64,000 nt of DNA from Sabethes cyaneus (lineage: Eukaryota; Arthropoda; Insecta; Diptera; Culicidae), in assembly GCF_943734655.1 (NCBI RefSeq), contig NC_071354.1:145056642-145120641 (forward strand), given 5' to 3'. Numbering within the stretch: position 1 is the first letter of the stretch; the number at the start of each line of letters is the position of its first letter. Below, piece after piece: positions 27,701 to 39,700 of the stretch. The position numbers were made by a program, and so were the translations under genes. Below the pieces are notes generated by a model. That model was given only the letters and a program-made list of their open reading frames with translations, ran no database searches and was not told the DNA's origin.

Positions 27701-30700
27701 GTAGTACAATTAAAGTTACGATGACGAATAGCTCGGCAACGGCTGGCTAGCAATCTTAAATCTGACGGTGATTGCTGATTCACCAATTTGTTCTGTAATC
27801 TATTTGTTATTTCTCGTCCGCAGCGGTGACCGTGAATATAATTACTTATAATCTAATAGAAATTGCAGTGTAGTATTTAGTAATGTTGGCTTACTAAATC
27901 ATAGGACATCTAACATTTGGAATAGCACATGTTTTTATGTAACCAAAAAAGTTCCTCTTAAACTGTTTGAATAGCCCATTCGTTTGATAAACATTATGTT
28001 TGACATAACCTCCTCGAATACGACTGAACACGTTTTCATTGCAAATTCACATTTGTAACACACATTTACACATGCTTTGCGTTACACACGTAAGCGTACA
28101 GATCACGTTAGTTTATGGCGTAGTGAAGGCCATTCGTAAGTCATCGTACGTAGCCGGCCATTATCACTTATATCGGTCGTCATCAATTTAGTAAATGTAG
28201 CGTATACTGCTCTGTGGTATTGTGGCATTTGCTGTACAGCTTTGTAATTACAGTTCTTTAAGTCAGTGGGTCATACCGAACCGAACAGTTAGTTGATAGA
28301 CGAAGTAAACTGTAGATATGATAATTTCTTTTCCGTTTTGTAAAACGTTTCTATTTGACACATCATAATACGTGTTTAAGTAGATCATTAAAACAGTACG
28401 CTTTATGCCATATTATTGAAAACAGTACGCTTTTATTAGCTTTGTTATGTTCAAATACTAGCATGTAACCGTAATCTGCTTTTAACAATAGCATTGGAAG
28501 TGGTCCTTCGGTTCTGGCATTAGAACCCAGCACGCCTAATTTATGAGTTAATTACGTACAGCACAAGAAAGTACTTTTCATACAAGAATACTAGTAGTGA
28601 ACCTTATTCAGTATGATCCAGCAAAAAAGGTGTAACTTATACTGCAGTTAATTTTCCTAACGACGTAGGGTAATTTGGGGGAATTTGGACACCCTAAGCA
28701 AATCACCTATTATCCCAAAATCTATGCATCAAAACTCAAAAAAGTTGAATCGTATACTGAGATTTACTTGTTTTCTGTTTACCAGCGGAGTTTAAACATT
28801 GTATCTAGCTTAGTTTTGCTAAAATAGGTTAAAATAAAAATAATGTTTTTTGGCAGCAAAATTTTGTTTGGGGTGATATGGACACCCACTGGGGTGAAAT
28901 GGACAATGTGTAAAAAAACGGTTGGTTTTAATTTAATAACATACTGAGACTCATAGCAGATAACTTAGAAACACATATTAACTAGTAATAGTGTTTCGAA
29001 CTCAATTCCGTCTATCTGAGTGGAAGAGCCAGTTCATAAGTTATACCAATATCACTTTAGTTTTTTCGCAAGTAAACAAAACCTTACTTCGAATGCATTT
29101 TGCACAACCATAGACATTCAGAGATTAGCGCCGAGTGTTTCAAAAATCACAAATTTCAATATGAATCTGAGTATGAGGGAAAATGACCAGAGAAATATTT
29201 CTTTCAGTTAGTTCTCAAACGCATCGAAACCCAATTATTAAAATCCCTGACTTTTGTTGCGAATGTTCCCTTTGGCGATTAGCGGGATTGCAAATACTCT
29301 CAAATACTCAAAACCTATTCTTGATTGTCTATAATGATCTTTTCGGTGGATTCTTGTGTTAACATCACATGCACATCTTTTTTGTACTTTTGCGGTATCT
29401 AAAATTAATGAGACCGAAGAAATGGTTTAAAATCAACTGGACCATTTCACCCCAAAAAAAAACTGTCCATTTCACTCCACACAGCATACAACAATATGAG
29501 TTTAAAAAAATGGATTTATTTTTATATAATCTAGCTTTAATTTTCTGTCAAACAGTTTCTCTTATGTAGCCAAAAAGAACTGCACTGCACAATAATTTGA
29601 AAAGTTTGTTAAATCACTGGAAAAGCCTTAAAACCTAGAGCAACAAAATTACTTTTGGTGTCGTTTTAGGCAGTTGTTTTGTTTACATTTACATTTCACA
29701 ACACCTGTCAAAGTTAAGCCCAATTTTTTTACGTAAATAATGGTGTAAGAAGATAAGGAAGAAGTTGAGAATAGTGTGAATGCAGAGAAACTGCTAGTTT
29801 CCGAGATAAAGCACCTGTCCATTTTACCCCAGGTGTCCAAATCACCCCAAACGACCCTATGGTATAACTCTGATAGTAGCACCTTTTGTACTCAAAAATG
29901 AGCATTTTCACGCATGTTTTTATGGATGGATTTTTATGGAGAGAAATTTTATCTTGAGAAATACAACCGTTTAGAAAGATGATTATTATGAGCATTTTTA
30001 TGGTAAATCAGATAAGCAATTGTAATATATTCCAAATTGAGATGTTCAGGTATTAGGATCAGCATCTTTGGCTCGAACAGCACGTTTCTCACAATAATGT
30101 GAAAGATTTGTGCCTTACCCCTCTTGCCCGTGTCATCATTTACCTGATGAGGACGGGAAGAAAAACAGGAGGAACAGGAAGGGGTGGATGAGGAATTTGG
30201 ACAAACACAAACACATACGCACCGAGAGATTTTTGTAGCCCCGAGGGGATACTGCAATCGTTGGTAATTATAAACTTAGCAATAGTACACCCCCTGGAGG
30301 GTATACTCATGATAAATAAGAGCCTATAGCTCAATACCGCTTTCGATAAGAAACATTAAAATGTCTCGGATTTTAGTTTCCTAAAATCCGATTCATTTAA
30401 GACGTAGGATCCAAAGATCCTATGACGCAATTGTGCTACTGCAGGACAGTTGCAAATTACGTGATATGGTGTACCGCAGTCGGATTCATATAAATTACAA
30501 TGAAACGATTCAACTCGCTGAATCATAGCCATATGATAATTAAGTCTGCAGTGACCAGTCAGTGACCTGACAAGAATACTGCAATTTACCTTTGAGTGTT
30601 GCAAAAGAAATTTCGCAACCTTCTCACAAGGCTTAATTTCGTTTGACGACAAGTTTCAAGATTTTCCCAATAACGTTCATGTTCAGATGAAAACCAAGAT

Positions 30701-33700
30701 CGAATTTTTTGTTTTATCCAATATGATGCAATTGGTAAAGCAGGTTCCGGTCCGAAAACCGACTTTTCTGCTCCAGATCTTGCTAGTTCATCAGCCCATT
30801 CATTTCCGGTCATATCAGAATGTCCAGAAACCCAAACCAGATGAACGGCATTTAGAATGCTTAGTTCTTCTAATTGGGTGTGGCAGGCGATGACTGTTTT
30901 AGATTTAGAATTAGCCGCACAAAGCGCTTTTATTGCGGCTTGACTATCAGAACAGAAGTCTTGCCTATTAGTTCTTTCTGAAGTGCAAACTGAGCTCCGC
31001 ACATAAAAAAAAGCAAAGCCATGGGTTTATACCGTCTTTAGACATTACCCTTCTTTATCGACAGACTTCGCAGCCGGCTGTTAGAGTACAGGTAAATTAC
31101 GGGGCCAGTGCAACAATCCTACTGACTCTAACTAGCAAGCACCGCCTAGCCGAGATTCGAACATACGACGACTGGCTTGTTAGACCAGGCATCGTACCTC
31201 GAAGCTAGCTGGGCGGTCCGCACATAATTGCAAAGATTTCAGCTTGAAAAACGGTGCAGTAACTACCCAACGAATAGGATTCTTCCAATTCCAGCTCATG
31301 GCAGTAAACACCAGCACCCGCGCGACCTTCGTACTAGGAACCATCGGTATAACAGACCACATAGTCGGAAATTTTCCACTCCTCTCTAGGAGGAAAGTCA
31401 CTTGAGAAAGTCCTATACGGAAAAGTACGCCTGAGCGTTACTCGCTAGGAGCAAGGGAAAATTTGTCCTCAGCAACAATTTGCGACCACAATCGAGTGTG
31501 ACCAGTGGAACCGTCCACAGACTGCCAAAGGCCAATCGCGTGTCGTCGATAAGCACATATTAGTGCCTCTTGCTTCAGGTGGAAGTGTAGAGGTTTAATA
31601 TTGAAAATAGCTTCTAAGGCGACAGTAGGAGTTGTAGTAAATGCACCAGACATTGCCATTAAACACATCTTTTGAAGATGGTTTAACTTTGTCTGGACAG
31701 TCACAACTTCCCCTCTCTGCCACCATACAAGACAACCATACGCCAGTATTGGTCTGAAAACGACCGTGTATAACCAGTGTATGTATTTGGGTTTAAGCCC
31801 CCAAGAGTTGCCAATTGCTCGTCTACATTGCCCAAAGGCCATGCACCCTTTTTTAATTCGGAAATCAATATTTGTGGACCAGTCAAACTTGGAGTTGCGA
31901 ATCAACCCCACGTACTTCACCTCGTTCACAACATCAACATCCGAATCGTAAAAGCGCAGAGCGCGAGTATTTCTACGTCTTGAAAATAAGACGATAGATG
32001 TTTTGCTCGGATTTACTGTAAGTGCCACGTTTCCACGACGCGTAGTGCCTGCTGCATTAAGTCAAATAATGTGCTTATGCACTTTCCAACTACTAGGATG
32101 AGATAGTCCTCTGCAAAACCATATGACGGATAGCCTAGACCATTGCGTTTCCTCAGTAGGCCATCCGCCACAAAGTTCCATAAAAGAGGTGAGAGAATGT
32201 CCACAAGGTGGTATCCACAAACACTTTGCTTCCAAATGCTTGCTTGCCGTAAGGACGGAAAAAGCAATCGATTACTAAGCATTTGTTCTGTCCACTTTAT
32301 AATTATTGAAGGCACATTATGATAACGCGCATCCTCCAAAATGGAAGCGAAAGATACGTTATCCAACGCGCCTTCAATATCCAAAAAAGTTCCTAAGCAA
32401 GATTCCTTTCGTGAAAAAGTAACCTTAATTTTATTCACCACCTCATGTAATAAAGTGGTTGTAGACTTGCCACTTTGATAAGCATGTTGTGCTGAATAAA
32501 GAGGAACTTCTACTAAGCTTGTTTCGCGGATGTGGTGATCAACAAGTGCACTCAAGTGATTTATGCAAGAGAGACGTAAGACTGATTGGTCTAAAGCTTT
32601 TTGCTTGCTCGTATGTCGCGCGCCCACCTTTAGGAATAAACTTAATGGTTATTTCACGCCATTGAGTAGGGATGCACCCAATAGCAATACTACACACAAA
32701 CATCCTTCTCAGAATGTATTTGAAGTACTTGAATCCTTTCTGCAGTAGAATAGGGTATATTCCATCTGTTCCAGGAGATTTGTATGGAGAGAAGCTTTTC
32801 ACGGCCCACTCAATCGCTTCAATTGTGACAAGGTCTCCAAGCGAAAGCCCATGAGTCTAAGCCACCTAAAACGATTCCTGGATAGTTTTGAACTTCAGCT
32901 TCCACACAGCCTGGAAAGTGACTATAAAAGAGATATTCCAGGATTTCATTGTCATTCGAACAGTATTCGCCGTTCGAACTTCGAATGTTATTAACCTGAT
33001 AATCTTTCGATTTTGACAGTATTTTATTAAGTCGACTTACCTCGCCGAAACTGGAAACGTTGCTGCAGAACCTGTGCCAGCTTGTGCGTGCTAAAGATCG
33101 TAGAGCCTTTGTATAGGCTTTCCGGGCCTCCTCCTCAAAGAGTTCCCAGTCGAAAAATCGCGGATTGCGAAATATTGCAGCGTTCAAGGAGACACTCAAA
33201 TGATCAAAATATATAAAGCAATGATCAGATATTGGTGTCTCATTTGAAACATGCCATTGTGCCAACTCATGACTGATCCTGTTAGAGCAGAGTGTTATAT
33301 CTAACACTTCCTCTCTACCAGCTCGTATGAAAGTTGGACAGTTGTCAATGTTGAGTATTCCAAGGTTGGTACTACTCAAATATTCCATCAAATCAGAGCC
33401 TCTCAGATTGATATCCGAGCTGCCCCAAACGATGTGATGGGCATTGACATCACTGCCTACAATGAGCGGGAGCCCATTAGATTGGCAGTATCTCACCACA
33501 TTTCTGAAACCGTCGCTGGGAGACGGTTCATCGTGTGGTAATTATGCAGAACAGTAGACATAGCGCCTATGGACATCATCCACAATGAGTTCTACTGTGA
33601 CTGCACAAATATCTCGAGTAGTCATCATCACTAAATCTCATATGCTCCTAGGGTTCGCGGACGACATCGATAGCATCGGTGTTAACCGTAGAGCTGTGGA

Positions 33701-36700
33701 AGAAGCGTATACGCATCTTAAGGAGGAAACTGCGAGGATAGGGCTTATCATAAATTCTACCAAAATAAAGTATATGGTGTCTGGTAGAGAGCGTGGTAGC
33801 CCTTCGGGTGTTGGAACTGCGGTGGTGATAGATGGAGATACTTTTGAAGTGGTCGACGAATTTGTTTACGTTGGTACGTTAGTGACATGTGACAACGATG
33901 TGAGCCGTGAAGTAAAAAGGCAGAAGCGGCTGCCAACAGGGCCTTCTACGGATTACGTAGCCAGCTGAGGTCCCGTAGCGTACAACTTCGTACAAAACTC
34001 GCGCTCCATAAGACGCTGATTCTCCCGGTGGTATTCTACGGCCACGAAGCGTGGACGTTGAAAGAGAGCAACCGACGAGCTCTTGGCGTTTTCGAGCGTA
34101 AGATCCTGCAATCAATTCTAGGCGGCATATTAGACGAAGGAGTGTGGCGCAGGCGCATGAATCATGAAATATACCAAGTGTACAAAGATGCGGATATTGT
34201 GAAGCGACTAAAATACGGCAGGCTACAATGGACTGGCCAAGTAGCAAGGATGCCGGATGAGAGACCAGCGAAAACCATATTTAGCAGAGAACCCGACAGA
34301 GGCCGACGACGGAGGCAGACCCCGTACCCGTTGGATGAGCGCTGTTGACGAGTATGCTAGAACAGCGGGTGTTAGGGGCGACTGGAGAGTGGTAGTCCAA
34401 GACCGACTAATGTGGAGACGGCTCCTGAATTCGGCATGGATTCGATAAGCGGATTTTCGCCGAAAAAGTAAGTAAGTTACATTTTATAGATAAAAAATAC
34501 ACTTTCTCCCCGAATAAATCCCACATTAAATTTATATATTGCCAATGTTGGCATCTAATAGAAAATTGGTTTATGCTGATGAAAATGCGTGTGTAGGCTA
34601 GACGAGTTGGAAATGTTTTCTACTGTGTTTTCTCTCGGTTTATTGATCTTAGCGCGTGCGTCATGCTATCGATATCGATATCATGTAAGAAACAATCGCG
34701 TGTAATATTGATTTGCATTCCTAACATGTTTTTAGCAAACAGCGAAAAAAATAAAAAAATAGAATCTCCCTATTTACAGATTTTACTAAGATGGTTAATA
34801 AATGGACTTTTGCCAACGGAAAAAATGTAAACGAATTTTCAGTCTCTAGAATTTTTAGCTCTACGCTCTAGCTCTACGGGGCTAGTGCAATTATCCCACT
34901 GACTCTAGCAGCACTACTCAGCCGAGATTCGAACATACATAGCTAACTGGGCGACTTCAAATTCTAATGCAGATTTCTTAAAAAACAGAAAAGTGTTCAA
35001 AATGCTTTTTTTTGGCTTAGAATTTTAATTTATTAGCTCTTGGATATTTTTATCAAAAGTAACGTGTAAGGTTTATCGAAACATTTTGTACTTTTATGCG
35101 ATCTAACACCTTTTTTACCCAATTAAGGCATGCACATAACTAATAAAGGCTTATGTTCGACCGAACGGTAGAATATGTAGATTTAGACTAAATATCGCAG
35201 CATATGCAGATGAACATGCAAATAGTAGTCAACGTTCATTTACAAACCCTTGCCGAACGTAAACATCAGAGCGCTGGAATGGACTCAATGAAAGTATCAA
35301 ATATATAACGATAAAACGGTAGACTAGATAAAATTGGATTAGAAACATATGCGAAAAATCATAAACATGTTTTTCTCTGCTGAATAAGGTATAAAACGTT
35401 TCACTATCTATCACACAACGAAATACCATGACAGCAGTCGAGAGGAAAAAATAGCTCCAATCCGGCGCGACCCTGATCTGATGAAAAACAGAACGCACCG
35501 AACGCAGACGGTTTTCCAGTGAATTGAAATAAATTAAATAATCATACACACTTAGCATGCAGCATGGTGGTATTTTATACATACAGCGTTGGCGATGCAT
35601 GAAACCTATACTGCATTCAAACAATGCATAAGGAGTGTACTCGCGTTGTATGCAATCCATTGAGCTTGAAACGAAAATAAGCGCATCACACAAAAGAGCC
35701 AACTCAAATGGGTCCCATGACATATGAGTGATTGTCGACCAGCCAAGAACAGAGGTCGGAAGGCGAAGTGTTACGTTTATTCTAATATATGGGTATAGTA
35801 TATAATATTACCATTTGCCGCCGATGCCGCTCGCAGTCGGTCGGAATCCGGATGAATGAAGTGCTCTACATAAATCGAATAACCACCGTGGCAAAGTGCA
35901 AAAGCGGCGGCAACAGTAATTGTCTGACGTCATATATAACCACGAACGAAACAGCAAATCTGCACCATTTATGATCAGCGGCAACCCAGTAGGGTTGAAT
36001 GAATCTTTGCATTGCAGATTAGTTTCGATGTGTAGGGCAGGATGTCTGGCAAGCTGTGCCTTGGAGTTTGCGTTTTACATTCGTGTATTCATACCTACAA
36101 TAATGTTTATTTTATACCGAAAGTTTTGAAATATTATGTTTAGAATTGTGCAATATAATATAGTCAAAAGTGTCGGATCAGAAATGTCATACAGTAAGAT
36201 TTACGCAGCTGTCAGCTGCTACACAGATATTTTCATGTGCTCAAAAATATATGCAAATTGCACATTTTATCCAGCTATATGCTTTTCACGTATAGGTAAC
36301 TGGATAAAATATTCGACTGTGCACGTCAAATGATTGCAGAAACTAGCGTTGAAGCAGTTGGAGCTATTAATAAATAAAATAAAGCCTTTCAGATTCATAA
36401 ACACATGCAGCCATTTCATAACGTTTTCTTATTAAAGTTTAGAAATTGCCTTGCGCGTAAGAATTAGACAAAGCAACTATAGATTTTTTGATTTTCTCAG
36501 CATGACTTTTTAAAATTATTTTCCATAAAACATTGCCACAACAAAGTATATCTAATTCGTAGCAAGCAGAATCAACCTTAACTAAAAGCACTAATACACA
36601 GAACGTCACGCGAAACACCCTAATACGGTCACTGCAAACCAGCTACATCGCAAGGTTGAAGAAAAACTCGTACTGAAGGAACCATGCAAAGTGCTAGCGT

Positions 36701-39700
36701 TCTAAAATACGACGCCGACGGTCGTTAGATGGATTGACCATATAAGTGCATTTATTCTGTACCACTTTGTCACGTCACTGTAGTATGTATAGTGTCATGT
36801 CTGCTGCGATCGAAAAATGACTTTGATGTCAGTAAAGGTGTTTAAAGTATGTCAAATGTCGAAAGGAAATGAAGCATAGCGAAGAGGGTTGAGGTGAAAT
36901 GTTCAATCGATACAGAGTGAATAACTGGTTACCCACACTCGATTGGTGCCAAAGAGCGTTAGACCATATTTGGAACAATCTTTATTTTCTAAAAATTATA
37001 TTTAAAAAGCGTTTCATTCAATTAATAATTGTTCTGTTAAAATTTTAAAAATTTTAGTCAGTCTAGACATTGGGACAGCGCACAACTCTGCAGTTTTCTG
37101 ATAATCGCAGTGTACTAACTGTGAAAAAAGTGCATGTGCTGATGAGGGAACAGTGGAGAACTGGTCCTTGACATAAGAACTGTTCAGTTAGTTCAGGATT
37201 TACAAAATATAAAGTCGAGTGTGTCACCGACACTGTTGAGCACATTTTTTGTCTGGTGAATATTTCTTGCACCTTACCATCAATGATATTTCTTTATTGA
37301 AATTTCACTTTATTCGTGTTTCGTTATTTTGAATAAAATAATTCATGCAAATTATATTATATGCATAACGTTAGCTTGTAACATTTTAAAATTTTATTCG
37401 TATCCTGATCGGTAATCGTGCAAAATCATCGTTAATTATCATATTATTCCGTTGCATGACATCATGTACATGAATCACCCTCCAGTTACAACTATTCAAC
37501 AGTAAATTTTCACAGCCTTGGTAACCTTCGTTATTTTTTAAAGTGGGTAATTGTCTAATGCAAAAAATAATTAATTGGATGAGCTGGAAAATTTCGATAT
37601 AGACCAAAAATATGTCAGTGTGATGGCAGGCGGTGTTCGCAGGTACGATCTCTCGGTTGGTACCCGACTATTTTACTAGCTAAACTACCGTCGCCCGCTA
37701 TATTAGGGAATCTAATACCTAATTTTGTTTTATTCTCCCAATTCTATCATTCCTCATATATGCGTCACACACTTCCTCATGCGACGGTATTATTTGTATG
37801 GCTGCTCTTTGTTTTTACCACCGAGCAGATAGATTGTTGTCCACTCGGTCAGCGTGATAGAAGTAAAGCAATACGTTACCGATATTCGCATGGCTTGTCT
37901 CGGATTGAATCCAGCGAAAGTGTTTTTCAATATAGCGAGCGGCAGTAGCTTAGCTAATAAAACAATCGGGTACCAACTAAAATATCGTGGGTGCGAACCC
38001 CACGTGTCATCGCCCCGGCATATTTTCAATCAACATAGAAATTTTTCAGTTTATCTAATTAATTATTCTTCGCAACAGAAACTTCCTCACTTGAAATTTG
38101 AAATTAAGACTTCCTCACTTATCAAAATAGTTTACCGTCATGACCGCGTTTAGTCATATACAAGTCAATAAGAAAGAAAAGATCTCTGGGTTAACCATCA
38201 GATGAAACTGTCTTACAGTTTTTTAGCATCGAACAACATTTAACGTGAGATACTTTAAGGAGAAACCGAAAGTGGCTAACGTTATTGCGTTAGAGGGATA
38301 AATACTGTACTGTACATCTCATGTGTTAGTAAAAAAACTAAACGTTTATTTGAATGTTGCATTGGTACTGGTAATATATGTCAAATAGTAGAGCTTGCAA
38401 ACATAAACACAGCTGATTCGCAGCCAACCGCATTGACTACGAACATCCCGAAATATGGTTTGTTTTCTTTATCAAGTCATTCCGATTCATTTAAGATTTG
38501 CAGGAGCAACTGAATAATACATAGGATCAAAAAGATGGTTAATTAATCCGTTTGCATTGAAGGCCAGCTTTTGATTCCTGATCAGCTTTTCGTTTGTTCA
38601 CTTCACTCTAAGCTTATCGATGCGGCGAAAGCTAAAAGCTCTTTAAAAGCTCATTTATATAGCGAAATGTAGCGGTTTCAAACGTGGTGCTGTTTTTTCG
38701 GAAATCGCTAGTGCAACGAAATATGTGCGCAACCAAACGTCTGTTAACTAATTCCAGATTATACGTTTTATGTACACGTAATGATCTATATGATCTATAT
38801 GTTTTGCTGAGCGTTTGTTGATCTACAGTAGATCGATAAATGGAATGACAAGTTTTAGGAAATTATAACAGCACTGGAAGCACTGATTACGTGGCGAAAG
38901 CGTGCTCTGCCAATACAGATGCAGTTTTAAGGCACGAAACAATATATGCATCGTACGGTAGCCACTTTCGGTTTCCCCTTAAATTATTCCCCTTTTCCAA
39001 ACATCGAAAAGTACTCGAAATTTATTTTGATATGCGGCTGGCACCATGTCATTTCAATCGTAAAACATGTCACTTTGTAGTTTAGTAAAATCGTATTCGC
39101 ATTTGGAGTTCCAGCAATAAATTTTCGCTACACACCGTCGCGTCACCTGATTCCTCGTCAATCGCCATTGTACTCCCTAATTTCGAGATCCAAAAATTGC
39201 TATTATTTCAACTAAAAACTTTTAGAGAGCTTTTAAAAAAGTTTAACACTCGAAACCAGTCGCTGTGTTCACCACGACATTAAACTGACTCCAGGAACAA
39301 ATGATAGAAATTGGGAGAGAATCGAACCATTTCGAAGTCAGAAATATCTACTATGTTGTCCATTATCTGGAAGGAGATCAAATTGGGTAGAATGGGAATA
39401 TCACCTAGATTATATCGCTTTTCATTCTCTACAACAAAAAACTCGAGATTTCTGCAGTCTCGAATCGCTGTGTGTGTCGAGTAGCGTCAATAACTGCCTC
39501 AAGGCCGTTTTCACTACATTGTTAGTCTTTCAAACCGTAAATTTTTGAAGCTTCAATGAAATCTTCTCAAAACCATTTGCATACTATCCAGGATAAATGT
39601 ATCAGAATAAGAATTCATTGAATTTAATTTAATAGTTTGTTCAATCAAGTATGACTCTGAAATTATACTACATTCTTGATAAACAAACTTACGAACTAAT

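Noticed and set aside
30060..33632. LTR retrotransposon or retrovirus
   Set aside because: RNase H is present, but the order is endonuclease-RT-RNase H with no LTRs, protease or integrase, which is the layout of a non-LTR LINE.
37930..38015. Genuine tRNA gene
   Set aside because: Boxes resemble A and B, but a full cloverleaf with anticodon stem could not be drawn, and an inverted copy lies 300 bp away; better seen as SINE or foldback.
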